Shown piece after piece: positions 18,246 to 27,575 of a DNA stretch of 64,000 bases. The DNA is from Pseudomonadota bacterium. Lineage in GTDB: Bacteria > Pseudomonadota > Gammaproteobacteria > Burkholderiales > Burkholderiaceae_C. How positions within the stretch are numbered: the first letter of the stretch is position 1; each line of letters opens with the position of its first letter. The position numbers were made by a program, and so were the translations under genes. Location of the stretch: contig JAKOZT010000137.1 of assembly GCA_029779845.1 (NCBI GenBank), positions 62,001-126,000 on the forward strand, written 5' to 3'. The notes under the pieces were generated by a model that worked only from the letters and a program-made list of their open reading frames with translations, did not search any database and was not told the DNA's origin.

Positions 18246-18677
18246 TCAGGGCGCGCTCGGCGGATGGCCGGCCGTGCCGTTGGCCAGGCGGGCCACCACC
18301 CGCTGCAGCGCGGCCGCGGCCACGTCGCACGCGGCCCGCACCGCCGGGTCGGCGGTGGCCGCGGCGATGACGCACGGATCCTGCAGCGCGATCCGCGTCA
18401 CGCCCGGCGTGGCCTCGGACACGCCGCAGCCGCAGGGCAGCATCGCGCCCATGTCGGGCTCGGCGCTCAGGATGGCGTGGGCCACCTTCGGGCTGCAGAT
18501 GCCCAGCAGCTTCTGCGGGTGGCTGTCCAGGCCCAGCTTGGCCTTGAGCGTGGCCTGCACGTCGACCTCGCTGACGATGCCCATCTGTTCGGTCGCCAGC
18601 GCGGCGCGCAGGGTGTCGATGGCGGCCGCCAGGGGTTGCGGCACTTCGATGGTGAGGGCGTAGGTTTGGTCAGGCAT
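18246..18677 (-). CDS. DUF302 family protein
   Basis: 143 aa, no signal peptide. The DUF302 fold is suggested by LTIEVPQPLAAAIDTLRAAL, the mid region LLGICSPKVAHAILSAEPDMGAM and the C-terminal strand TRIALQDP. The motif LPCGCGVSE has two clustered cysteines. DUF302 proteins recur in sulfur-oxidation loci but their role is unknown. Its ATG overlaps the stop of the upstream metallo-hydrolase by 8 bases, indicating translational coupling. Confidence 0.75.
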   Translation of the reverse strand: MPDQTYALTIEVPQPLAAAIDTLRAALATEQMGIVSEVDVQATLKAKLGLDSHPQKLLGICSPKVAHAILSAEPDMGAMLPCGCGVSEATPGVTRIALQDPCVIAAATADPAVRAACDVAAAALQRVVARLANGTAGHPPSAP

Positions 18678-19317
18678 GGGTCTCGGGGGTGGATGCGGCC
18701 GGGGTTGCTGCGGCGCGCGCATCGGGCAGCGAACGAACCCTGGCCAGGAATTCGTCGCGCGTGGCGCCGCCGAACCAGGGGTGCCAGCGCCGCTGTTCGA
18801 GCACGGTCGAGACGGCGCGCGAGCGTTCGGCGTGGCCGGTGAACAGCAGCGTCTCGGCGGGCCGCTTGAACACGTCGTTCACGACGCTGTTCCACAAGGC
18901 CTCGGGCCGCGCCGGGCGCGGCTGGAAGGGGCAGGCCTCGACGGCCAGCAGGTCGCCGCAGAACAGGCGGTCGCGCCACAGGAAGCTCAGGCAGCCGGCG
19001 GTGTGGCCGGGCGTCGCCACGGCGCGCAGGTGTTCGTGGCCGAAAGCCAGGACGCCGTCGGCGCCGGCGGGCACGCGGTGCTCGACGACCGGCGCGCCCA
19101 GCATCGACAAGGCCGCCGCTTCGCCGGCGAGCATCGCGTCGTGCTCGTGCGTGCGCAGCACCCAGCGCAGGCGCAGCCGGCGCTCGTCGAGCATGGCCAG
19201 GAGCAGCGGGACGTCCGCGCCGCGCGGGTCGATCAGCACCGCCTCGCCGGCGTCGGCATCGGCCAGCAGGTAGCTCATCGCGCCGCTGGCTTCGTCGTGC
19301 AGCATGCGGAAGTACAT
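18670..19317 (-). CDS. ETHE1-like metallo-beta-lactamase-fold protein (possible persulfide dioxygenase)
   Basis: 215 aa from ATG 19317. The usual HxHxDH motif is altered to THEHDAML, so the second metal site is lost. The three ligands known for the mononuclear iron of ETHE1 persulfide dioxygenases still have counterparts: H57 (THEHD), H105 (ATPGHTAG) and D122 (FCGDLL). This fits an iron-dependent glutathione-persulfide dioxygenase making sulfite (inference). It lies in the cyd/octaheme-cytochrome operon between cydX and a DUF302 gene. A longer in-frame extension upstream looks non-coding. Confidence 0.72.
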   Translation of the reverse strand: MYFRMLHDEASGAMSYLLADADAGEAVLIDPRGADVPLLLAMLDERRLRLRWVLRTHEHDAMLAGEAAALSMLGAPVVEHRVPAGADGVLAFGHEHLRAVATPGHTAGCLSFLWRDRLFCGDLLAVEACPFQPRPARPEALWNSVVNDVFKRPAETLLFTGHAERSRAVSTVLEQRRWHPWFGGATRDEFLARVRSLPDARAAATPAASTPETHA

Positions 19318-19399
19318 GGCGCCTCTCAATGCAGCAGCGGGGTCGTGCCGATCCGCAGGGCCACCGCCGGGCTGGGCGGGTGCATGCGCGCCGGACGGC

Positions 19400-19510
19400 T
19401 CAGCGCTTGCATGCCTGCGCACGAGCGTCCTCGTTCTCGCCCCACATCGCGTTCATGATCGCCAGCAGCACGGCGAAGCCGACTCCCAGCATCCAGGCGA
19501 AATACCACAT
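19400..19510 (-). CDS. cydX: Cytochrome bd oxidase small subunit CydX
   Basis: 36 aa, too short for standard gene calls. It begins with the hallmark MWYFAWMLG and contains one membrane helix followed by NAMWGENEDARAQACKR. CydX stabilizes the haem arrangement of E. coli-type bd oxidase. Here it is about 2.7 kb downstream of cydB, separated by a NifX-like gene, an octaheme cytochrome and a cytochrome b, though on the same strand and probably the same transcript. Confidence 0.88.
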   Translation of the reverse strand: MWYFAWMLGVGFAVLLAIMNAMWGENEDARAQACKR

Positions 19511-19534
19511 GACGGTTCCTTTCGATGAAGAAGC

Positions 19535-20152
19535 TCAGCGGCCGGCGCCCTCGTCGGGCACCTCCTCCCAGCCGGTGATCATGGTCTTGATGTGGGCGAA
19601 CACGGTGTGGCCGGTGGTCGTGAGGTACACGTGCACGATCACGAAGCACAGCATCAGGAACGCGCCGGCGGTGTGCGCCCAGGCCACCGATTCGAGGCTG
19701 AGCCAGGCGTCGAGCCCGATGCGCGGCCAGAAGGCGCGCAACAGGTACAGCAGGCCGGAGCCCCAGATCAGCGGCGAGACCACCGCCAGCAGCACCAGGT
19801 AGGTCAGCCGCTGCAGCGGGTTGTGCTTGTGCGCCGCGGTCTTGTGGTACGGGTGCGCCGCGCCGGTGAAGATGCCGAAGGCGTAGTAGCGCGCCATCGC
19901 GCCCACCCTCGCCAGCGTCGGCACGTACTGGCGCCATTCGCCGGTGGTGAACTGCCAGAAGATCGTGAAGGCCCACAGCGTCAGCAGCGCCCAGGCGGCC
20001 AGCGTGTGCACGCGCACCGCCTTGTAGAAGCCGAGCAGGTGGTAGCTGCCGTGCACCTCGAAGCCGGTGGCGAGCATGGTCAGCACCAGTGCGGCCTGCG
20101 ACCAGTGCCAGAAGCGCTCGTAGCGCTTGTAGAGCAGGATGCGTTCAGCCAT
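19535..20152 (-). CDS. Membrane cytochrome b (cytochrome b561/FdnI-type quinol-linked subunit)
   Basis: 205 aa with four membrane helices. Likely haem-b histidines lie in RFWHWSQ, RVHTLAAW, WAHTAGAF and VIVHVYL, the pattern of formate dehydrogenase gamma and thiosulfate-reductase-type cytochromes b. Its start overlaps the end of the octaheme cytochrome gene by 8 bases. The two probably form a quinone-linked electron-transfer complex across the membrane. The direction of electron flow is not shown by sequence. Confidence 0.85.
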   Translation of the reverse strand: MAERILLYKRYERFWHWSQAALVLTMLATGFEVHGSYHLLGFYKAVRVHTLAAWALLTLWAFTIFWQFTTGEWRQYVPTLARVGAMARYYAFGIFTGAAHPYHKTAAHKHNPLQRLTYLVLLAVVSPLIWGSGLLYLLRAFWPRIGLDAWLSLESVAWAHTAGAFLMLCFVIVHVYLTTTGHTVFAHIKTMITGWEEVPDEGAGR

Positions 20153-21794
20153 GCGTGCCTCCCTGAGTGCTGCGGCGGCGGGCCAGCACGCGGCCGGCGG
20201 CGTGCGCGAGCACGCCGGCCAGCGCCGCGGCGGCGGCGAACCAGCCGGCGCGGTCGATCCAGGCCTGGCGGTCCCGGCCCGGCACGTAGACGCCCGCCAG
20301 CGCGCCGAGGCGGCTGGTGGCGGCGTCCTGGTGGCACGACGAGCAGCGCGCCGTCTTGTCCTTGGGCGCGACCATGTGCGTGATCGGCCACAGCATCTCG
20401 GTCGCCACGAAATCGTGGCTGCCGCTGAAGGGCATGCCGGTGGCCTGCGCGCCGGCCGCCAGCGCCTTGGTCCAGTCGAAGTTGAACCAGAACGCGCTGT
20501 CGTCCGGCACGGCGGTATGCGGCACCAGCAGCCGCTTGTGCTCGACGTCGTAGGGCTGCTTGCCGGCGAAGCGCTTGACCGGCCAGATGCGCGAGAGCGG
20601 ATCGTCGGGGCTGCCGTGGAAGGTGTTGATCAGCACCGTCCGCGTCGGGTCGATCGTCATGTCCTGCGTGGTGTAGGTGACCTTGCCGCCGAACCACACG
20701 TATTCGGGGCGCACGTTCTCGCCCAGCTCGAAGCTGCCCTTCCGGCTGTCGTAGACCACGTGGCCGTGTTCGTCCTTCTCCTGGATGGGCTTGCCCTCGG
20801 GCGTGAGCCGGCCGGCGGTGGACCAGTCCCACGCCATCTTGGTGGACACGCCGCCGCGCGCGAACTCGGGCACGTGGCAGGCCTGGCACGCGAGCTTGTC
20901 GGTGTGGTTGTTGAGCAGTTCCACCGCCAGCAGCCCCTGCTTGTGCGGCTTGTCGCCGTGGCAGCTCTGGCAGGTGGCGGCATTGCGCGCGCCGTGCGCG
21001 GTGTCGCCGCGCAGGCGCGGCCCGTGCGGGTCGGCCGCGGTCATCTCGATGCGGCTGCCGGCGATGCGATGGCCGTCGGACTCGTGGCAGGTGGCGCAGC
21101 TGAAGCCCGCGCCGCCCTTGTCCTTGGCGGCCATGTGCACGTCGAGATCGCGGCTCGCGCGATCGAGCGAGGAGTCGAGGTCGCCGTGCTTCACGCCGTC
21201 GCCCCCGCCGCCGAAGTAGTGGCAGGCGCCGCAGTTCTCGGTGCGCGTGCGGCCCACGCCCTGCGCCACCTTCGCCAGGTCGACCGGGCCGACGAAGTTG
21301 CCCGAGCCGCTCGGCAGCTCGGTGCGCTGCGTGGGCACGTCGCCGGCCATGCCGGCGGGCTTCCTGTAGCCGCCCGCGTGGTGGCACACCAGGCAGTCGA
21401 CCTTGGTCTCGGCCTTGAAGTCGAAGCTCTTGTCCTTCCAGCCGTAGCCGATATGGCAGGCCTGGCAGAACGGCTCGTTCGACTGGTCGCCGATGCAGAA
21501 GCCGTTGAGCATCGTCTTCTTGCCCAGCTTCTGGCCGGTCCGGGCATTGGTGTACTCCCATGTCCAGTGGCGAGTGCCCATCACCTGCCGGGCGGCCTCG
21601 GTGTGGCACGACAGGCAGGCCTTGGTGACCTCCTCGCCGCTGGCGAACGGGCCTTGCAGCTCCTTGAACTTGCCGTGGTCGGCGGTGGTCTTGCCGGCCA
21701 GCGCCGGCAGCGCGGCCAGCAGCAGCGACAGCGCGACGAGCCACCGCGCGCGCGGCCGCGCCGGGAGAGAGGGAGAAGGTCCGTACCGTGCCAT
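20145..21794 (-). CDS. Octaheme c-type cytochrome, tetrathionate reductase (OTR) family
   Basis: 549 aa, periplasmic. Signal peptide (to about residue 34, ALAG), then exactly eight CxxCH haem sites (CLSCH at 60, then CQACH, CLVCH, CGACH, CATCH, CQSCH, CQACH, CSSCH), and a C-terminal membrane helix followed by RRR. Shewanella OTR reduces tetrathionate, nitrite and hydroxylamine in vitro. Here it is coupled to a cytochrome b gene and sits inside a cytochrome bd operon of a sulfur oxidizer, so either tetrathionate or nitrogen-oxide turnover is possible. Confidence 0.88.
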   Translation of the reverse strand: MARYGPSPSLPARPRARWLVALSLLLAALPALAGKTTADHGKFKELQGPFASGEEVTKACLSCHTEAARQVMGTRHWTWEYTNARTGQKLGKKTMLNGFCIGDQSNEPFCQACHIGYGWKDKSFDFKAETKVDCLVCHHAGGYRKPAGMAGDVPTQRTELPSGSGNFVGPVDLAKVAQGVGRTRTENCGACHYFGGGGDGVKHGDLDSSLDRASRDLDVHMAAKDKGGAGFSCATCHESDGHRIAGSRIEMTAADPHGPRLRGDTAHGARNAATCQSCHGDKPHKQGLLAVELLNNHTDKLACQACHVPEFARGGVSTKMAWDWSTAGRLTPEGKPIQEKDEHGHVVYDSRKGSFELGENVRPEYVWFGGKVTYTTQDMTIDPTRTVLINTFHGSPDDPLSRIWPVKRFAGKQPYDVEHKRLLVPHTAVPDDSAFWFNFDWTKALAAGAQATGMPFSGSHDFVATEMLWPITHMVAPKDKTARCSSCHQDAATSRLGALAGVYVPGRDRQAWIDRAGWFAAAAALAGVLAHAAGRVLARRRSTQGGTHG

Positions 21795-21850
21795 CGTGTT
21801 GTCTCCTGTCGGGTTCGCGCTCTTCGTCGCTCGGGGGAATGCCTGCTCGT

Positions 21851-22234
21851 TCAGTGGCCGCAGCCGCAGCCTTCGTCGGCGCGGCCGCCCTCGCCCTGCC
21901 CCGGCGGCGGGGGCGCGAGTTCGCCGCGGCGCCAGGCCTGCAGCGCCGCGGCGGGATCGGTGTGCGCGGTCAGCAGCACCTGCACGCCGCTGCGCGCCAG
22001 GCGCCGCGCCAGACCCGGCCCGGCGCCGCGCGTGATCAGCACGCTCACGCCGGCCAGCGGCGCGGGCAGTCCGTCGTGCACCTCGTGCAGCGTGTCGTGC
22101 AGTGCCAGTTCCACGGCCTGCCACGGGCCGGGCCGGCCGGCCGCGTCGAGCCGCGTCACGAGGAAGCGGCGGCAGCGCCCGGCGTGCTCGCTGACGTCGC
22201 GGCGGTTCTGGGCGGTGAGGGCGAGAAGGGTCAT
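21851..22234 (-). CDS. NifX/NifB-type dinitrogenase-cofactor-fold protein
   Basis: 127 aa. The N-terminal MTLLALTAQNRRDVSEHAGRC and LHDTLHEVHDGLPAPLAGVSVLITRGAGPG (split) match the NifX/NifB-C/NafY ribonuclease-H-like fold that carries Fe-S or Fe-Mo cofactors. The C-terminus ends in a Gly/Cys/His cluster (DEGCGCGH), a likely metal site. No nif genes are nearby. It lies between cydB and the octaheme cytochrome, so a metal- or cluster-handling role for those enzymes is a guess. Confidence 0.7.
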   Translation of the reverse strand: MTLLALTAQNRRDVSEHAGRCRRFLVTRLDAAGRPGPWQAVELALHDTLHEVHDGLPAPLAGVSVLITRGAGPGLARRLARSGVQVLLTAHTDPAAALQAWRRGELAPPPPGQGEGGRADEGCGCGH

Positions 22235-22248
22235 GGTCGGCTCCGTGA

Positions 22249-23391
22249 CTAGTAGGCCGTGTGGCGATTGGCGCGGATTTCTTCGACGGTCACCTTGCCG
22301 CGCATCACGTGGTAGGCCCAGCCGGTGTAGAAAACGATCAGCGGCATGAAGATCAGCGTGGCCCAGAACATCAGGCCCAGCGTGAGGTGGCTGGAGACGC
22401 TGTCCCACACCGTCAGGCTGGCGTCGGGCATCGACGACGAAGGCATCACGAACGGGAACATGGCCGCGCCCGCGGTACCGATCACGCCCACGATGGCCAG
22501 CGACGAAGCCACGAAGGCGCCGAGCGTGCGGCGGGCCGCCACCAGCGCAGCCGCCAGCAGGGCGCCGGCGATGCCCAGCGCCGGCAGCGCCCACAGCAGC
22601 GGCCGGCTGCGGTAGTTCAGCCACCAGCCCTCGGCGCTGCGCGCCACGGTCTTGGCCAGCGGGTCGGGCAGGGCCGCGGGGTCGATGGCCGAGGTGATCA
22701 CGAAGCCCTGGATGTCCCCGTACCGCAGCCACAGGCCGGCGCCGGCGAAGGCCAGCACCATCAGCAAGGCGGCGCCCGCCGCGCCCTTGGCGGCGCGGCG
22801 CTGGACCGCGCCTTCGGTGCGGTGCGCGAGGTAGGTGCCGCCGTGCATCGTGATCATCGCGCTGCTCACCACCCCGGCCAGCAGCGCGAAGGGGTTGAGC
22901 AGTTGCCAGAAGCTGCCGGTGTAGGTGCTGACCAGGTAGGCGTCGAAGCCGAAGGGCACGCCTTGCAGCAGGTTGCCGAAGGCCACACCGAAGATCAGCG
23001 GCGGCACGGCGCCGCCGACGAACAGGCCCCAGTCCCAGGTGCTGCGCCATCGGGCGTCGTGGACCTTGCTGCGGTAGTCGAAGCCCACCGGGCGGAAGAA
23101 CAGCGCCCACAGCACCGCCAGCATCGCCCAGTAGAAGCCGCTGAACGCCGTGGCGTAGACCAGCGGCCAGGCCGCGAAGATGGCGCCGCCGCCGGTGATG
23201 AACCACACCTGGTTGCCGTCCCAGTGCGGACCGACGGTGTTGATGACGACACGGCGCTCGTCGTCGCCCTTGCCGACGAAGGGCAGCAGCGTGCCCACGC
23301 CCATGTCGTGGCCGTCCATGATGGCGAAGCCGACCAGCAGCACGCCGACCAGCAGCCACCAGACGATCTTGAGGGTCGGATAGTCGATCAT
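22249..23391 (-). CDS. cydB: Cytochrome bd ubiquinol oxidase subunit II
   Basis: 380 aa, about eight to nine membrane helices, typical length. Seen: the N-terminal ILWW-like IVWWLLVGVLLVGFAIMDGHD, WDGNQVWFITGGGAIFAAWP and GFYWAMLAVLWALFFRPVGF. It pairs with CydA to oxidize quinol and reduce O2 without proton pumping. It is 15 bases after cydA. The bd oxidase has high O2 affinity and is sulfide-resistant, which suits a sulfide oxidizer. Confidence 0.95.
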   Translation of the reverse strand: MIDYPTLKIVWWLLVGVLLVGFAIMDGHDMGVGTLLPFVGKGDDERRVVINTVGPHWDGNQVWFITGGGAIFAAWPLVYATAFSGFYWAMLAVLWALFFRPVGFDYRSKVHDARWRSTWDWGLFVGGAVPPLIFGVAFGNLLQGVPFGFDAYLVSTYTGSFWQLLNPFALLAGVVSSAMITMHGGTYLAHRTEGAVQRRAAKGAAGAALLMVLAFAGAGLWLRYGDIQGFVITSAIDPAALPDPLAKTVARSAEGWWLNYRSRPLLWALPALGIAGALLAAALVAARRTLGAFVASSLAIVGVIGTAGAAMFPFVMPSSSMPDASLTVWDSVSSHLTLGLMFWATLIFMPLIVFYTGWAYHVMRGKVTVEEIRANRHTAY

Positions 23392-23406
23392 GATGTTGCG
23401 GCGAGC

Positions 23407-24963
23407 TCAGGCGTGCGCGGGTTCGAACTGGTAGCGGCCGGTGCCCAGCGAGCCCGGGCCCTGGCGCGCGAACTTGCGCATCAGGTAGATCTCGACGACC
23501 AGCAGCACCGTGTAGAAGCCGACGAAGCCGGCCAGCGAGCCGTACAGGCTCTCGACGCTCAGCGTGGAGACCGACAGGTGCGTGGGCAGCACGCCGTAGA
23601 TGGTCCAGGGCTGGCGGCCGTACTCCGCGACCACCCAGCCCAGCTCGCAGGCGATCCAGGGGGCCGGCAGCATCAGCAGCGCGGCGCGCAGCAGCCAGGG
23701 GCGGGCCTGGCACCGGCTCTTCAGCGTGCTCCAGAAGGCCAGGCCGAACAGCAGCAGCATCGCGAAGCCCAGCCCGACCATGATGCGAAAGCTCCAGAAC
23801 ATCGGCGCCACCCGGGGCACGGTGTCGTGCATGGCGCGGTCGATCATCTCGGGCGTGGCCTGGCGCACGTCGGCCGTGTACTTCTTCAGCAGCAGGCCGA
23901 AGCCGAGGTCGCCCCGGGTGGCTTCGAGCACGCGCCGGGCCTCGGCGTCGTCGCGGTTCCTGCGCAGCGCCTCCAGCGCCGCCACCGCGGCGATGCCGTT
24001 GACGATGCGCTCGCGGTTCCTGGCCTGGATGTCGTGGATGCCGGGGATCTGCCGGCTCGCCGAGCGCGTGCCGAGCAGGCCCATCACCCAGGGGATCTCG
24101 ACCTCCCAGTCGTTGCGCTGCGCCTGCTCGTCGATGCCCGCGATGAGCTTCAGGCCGGCGGGGGCGGGCTCGGTCTCCCACATCGCTTCCAGCGCGGCCA
24201 TCTTCGTCTGCTGGGCCTCGCCCACGGTGTAGCCGCTCTCGTCGCCGAGCACGATCACGCTGAGCACGCTGGCCAGCCCGAAGGCCGACGCGACGCGGAA
24301 GCTGCGCCGGGCGAATTCGACGTCGCGGCCCTTCAGCAGATACCAACTGCTGACCGACAGCACGAACATCGCGCCGGTCACGTAGCCGGCCGAGACCGTG
24401 TGCACGAACTTGGCCTGCGCATCGGGGTTGAAGACCACGGCCCAGAAGTCCGTCATCTCCATGCGCATGGTCTGGTAGCTGAACTCCGCGCCCACCGGGT
24501 TCTGCATCCAGCCGTTGGCGATCAGGATCCACAGCGCGCTGAGGTTGGTGCCCACCGCCATCAGCGTGGTCACCATCAGGTGCTGCGTCCTCGTCAGCCG
24601 GTCCCAGCCGAAGAAGAACAGGCCGATGAAGGTGGATTCGAGGAAGAACGCCATCAGGCCCTCGATGGCCAGCGGGGCGCCGAAGATGTCGCCCACGTAG
24701 TGCGAGTAGTAGGCCCAGTTGGTGCCGAACTGGAACTCCAGCGTGATGCCGGTGGTCACACCCAGCGCGAAGTTGATGCCGAACAGCTTGCCCCAGAAGC
24801 GGGTCATGTCCTTCCAGACGACCTGGCCCGTCATCACATAGACGCTCTCCATGATGACCAGCAGCCACACCATGCCCAGCGTGAGCGGCACGAAGAGGAA
24901 GTGGTACATCGCGGTGGCGGCGAATTGCAGGCGCGACAGGTCGACGAGTTGTTCGGGGATCAA
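23407..24963 (-). CDS. cydA: Cytochrome bd ubiquinol oxidase subunit I (long Q-loop type)
   Basis: 518 aa. Extremely close to E. coli-type CydA: LSRLQFAATAMYHFLFVPLT, GINFALGVTTGITLEFQFGT, and the extended Q-loop (about residues 250-380) typical of L-type bd oxidases. It carries the haems and quinol site. The TTG start at 24963 is supported by a GGAGAA ribosome site and by the exact overlap of TTGA with the cydP stop. The presence of cydX agrees with the L-type assignment. Confidence 0.95.
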   Translation of the reverse strand: MIPEQLVDLSRLQFAATAMYHFLFVPLTLGMVWLLVIMESVYVMTGQVVWKDMTRFWGKLFGINFALGVTTGITLEFQFGTNWAYYSHYVGDIFGAPLAIEGLMAFFLESTFIGLFFFGWDRLTRTQHLMVTTLMAVGTNLSALWILIANGWMQNPVGAEFSYQTMRMEMTDFWAVVFNPDAQAKFVHTVSAGYVTGAMFVLSVSSWYLLKGRDVEFARRSFRVASAFGLASVLSVIVLGDESGYTVGEAQQTKMAALEAMWETEPAPAGLKLIAGIDEQAQRNDWEVEIPWVMGLLGTRSASRQIPGIHDIQARNRERIVNGIAAVAALEALRRNRDDAEARRVLEATRGDLGFGLLLKKYTADVRQATPEMIDRAMHDTVPRVAPMFWSFRIMVGLGFAMLLLFGLAFWSTLKSRCQARPWLLRAALLMLPAPWIACELGWVVAEYGRQPWTIYGVLPTHLSVSTLSVESLYGSLAGFVGFYTVLLVVEIYLMRKFARQGPGSLGTGRYQFEPAHA

Positions 24964-25157
24964 GGCTGTTCTCCGCTGCGGGCCGAGGGCGAGGCGCTGG
25001 CTTCGACGGACGCGCCCAGGTGGGCCGCGGCACGATCGGCATCGACGCCGACCCGTTCGTCGCGCACGAAGGCCCACCACAGCACGGCCAGCGCCGCCAG
25101 CTTCAGCGCGACGGCGATGGCAAGATGGCGAGCAAGAGGGTCCCGCGTGGCCTTCAT
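24960..25157 (-). CDS. cydP: Cytochrome oxidase putative small subunit CydP
   Basis: 65 aa, first gene of the cyd operon. It has a basic N-terminus (MKATRDPLARHL), one membrane helix (AIAVALKLAALAVLWWAFV) and a polar tail. This matches the short CydP proteins encoded directly upstream of cydAB in proteobacteria. Its stop overlaps the TTG of cydA. The role, probably assembly or stability, is inferred from position. Confidence 0.7.
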   Translation of the reverse strand: MKATRDPLARHLAIAVALKLAALAVLWWAFVRDERVGVDADRAAAHLGASVEASASPSARSGEQP

Positions 25158-25325
25158 GTGCCGCAGGGATATCAAGACGCATGCCAGTGCGCCCGCCGCC
25201 GAAGAGCCGTTTGAAATCAAGCGCTTGCGCCGAGGCGCGCGCCGGCGCTGCCGGCCGTGCCGGGTGCGCGCGATGCCAGCATGGCGCTGGACTGCCAATC
25301 TGGCAGGTAAGCTGGGGTGAAGCGG

Positions 25326-25358
25326 TATATATTCATCAATACTTATATTTTCATGATG
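25326..25358 (+). promoter_or_regulatory. AT-rich island with inverted repeat before the rhodanese gene
   Basis: A sharply AT-rich stretch in the 211-base divergent gap between cydP and the rhodanese gene. It contains two similar half-sites (TATATTCAT, TATTTTCAT) and short arms TCATC...GATGA (25333-25337 and 25354-25358). This resembles operators of ArsR-type sulfide sensors (BigR/SqrR/YgaV), but no such regulator gene is in the window. It may serve both directions. Confidence 0.4.
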
Positions 25359-25368
25359 AGCTGATCCC

Positions 25369-25848
25369 GTGAACGCCTCCCGCACGACTCTCGAAGCCGC
25401 GATGCACGCATCGTCCCGCCGGCAGCGCCGCGAATGGCTGCGGCTCGCGGCATCGGCCGGCCTGGCGGCGGCGCTGGCCGGCTGCGGCCCGTCCGCCGCG
25501 TCGGCGGACGCGGTGAGCCTCGAGACGGCGCGGGCGGAACACGAAGCCGGGCGCGCGCTGCTGATCGACATCCGCGAGCCCGAGGAACATGCCACCGGCG
25601 TGGCGGCCGGCGCCCGGCTGCTGCCGATGCGGCAGCTGGACCGGCGGCTGCACGAGATTCCGGCCAGCCCCGAGCAGCCCGTGCTGCTGATCTGCAATAC
25701 GCAGAACCGGTCGAGCGCCACGCTGCGCGCGCTGCGCAAGCAAGGCTACGGCCACGTGCGCTACGTCAGCGGCGGCATGAGCGAGTGGGCGCGCCGCGGC
25801 TGGCCGATGGTGAAGCCGCCGCCCGCCGGCACCGGCACCGGCACCTGA
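25369..25848 (+). CDS. Rhodanese-domain lipoprotein
   Basis: 159 aa. It has a basic N-terminus (RRQRREW), a hydrophobic segment and a lipobox LAGC near residue 40, then a single rhodanese domain with the catalytic loop CNTQNRS. It would bind sulfane sulfur as a persulfide in the periplasm or at the outer membrane. GTG 25369 is used; ATG 25402 also gives a complete lipoprotein signal. The sigma-54 activator gene starts 3 bases after its stop, so the two form an operon. Confidence 0.82.
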   Translation: MNASRTTLEAAMHASSRRQRREWLRLAASAGLAAALAGCGPSAASADAVSLETARAEHEAGRALLIDIREPEEHATGVAAGARLLPMRQLDRRLHEIPASPEQPVLLICNTQNRSSATLRALRKQGYGHVRYVSGGMSEWARRGWPMVKPPPAGTGTGT

Positions 25849-25851
25849 ACC

Positions 25852-27168
<1,317 letters not shown>

Positions 27169-27298
27169 CGGCGGCCGGTGGCGCCGCGCTCGTGTGGCAG
27201 CGCAGCCAGCAGGCCTCGCGGCAGGCCGAGGTGAAGGTGATGCGTTCGGGCGCGATGCGCTCGCCGGCGCAGCCCTGCGCGACGAGCTCGTCGGTGAT

Positions 27299-27493
27299 CT
27301 AGCATTCCGGGCACAGGCCGGCGTCGCCGGGCAGCAGATCCCGTTCGATGGTGCGGCGGATCGCCGTGCCGTCGGCGAAGCGGCAGGTGACGGACTCGCG
27401 CGCCACCTCGAAGCCGTCGTCCTGCCAGGTCGAGGCCTCGACCGTCCGGCCCACGATGCGCGGCGCGGCGCCGTCGTGGAGGAGGCCGGCCAC
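27299..27493 (-). pseudogene. Hypothetical ORF interrupted by in-frame TAG
   Basis: This is the only coding-like content in the 407-base gap between the activator and the SQR gene. A minus-strand frame with strong third-position GC runs from about 27570 without an ATG (GTG at 27493 is possible). It reads VTCRFADGTAIRRTIERDLL and ends at LCPEC followed by TAG (27299-27301). The same frame continues past the stop with ITDELVAQGCAGERIAPERI and more cysteines down to about 27105. It looks like a Cys-rich gene broken by a nonsense change and lacking a normal start. The family is not recognised. Confidence 0.4.
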
Positions 27494-27575
27494 GTAGTGC
27501 GCCAGGTGCCGGGTCAGGCCGGGTGGCGGCGCTTCGTCGAGTGCGGCGGTGTCCAGGGTCTTCCCGCCGGGCGGC

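Noticed and set aside
21851..22234. Nitrogenase cofactor protein implying nitrogen fixation
   Set aside because: Only a NifX-like fold is present; no nifHDK, nifB or nifE/N genes are in the window.
25205..25235. FNR box upstream of cydP (TTGAAATCAA)
   Set aside because: The arms TTGA/TCAA are separated by only 2 bases, not the 4-base spacer plus flanking bases needed for FNR.
20139..25320. Very long plus-strand open frames opposite cydAB and the octaheme cytochrome
   Set aside because: They are antisense to well-recognised genes, are Arg/His/Ala-rich low-complexity translations, and arise from high GC at third codon positions.
25157..25369. Sigma-54 promoter (-24/-12) for the rhodanese or cyd operon
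   Set aside because: Several TGGCA strings occur, but none has a GC at the correct 10-base distance.
27299..27301. TAG as pyrrolysine codon
   Set aside because: No Pyl machinery is seen and the lineage does not use it; a nonsense change or non-coding sequence is simpler.
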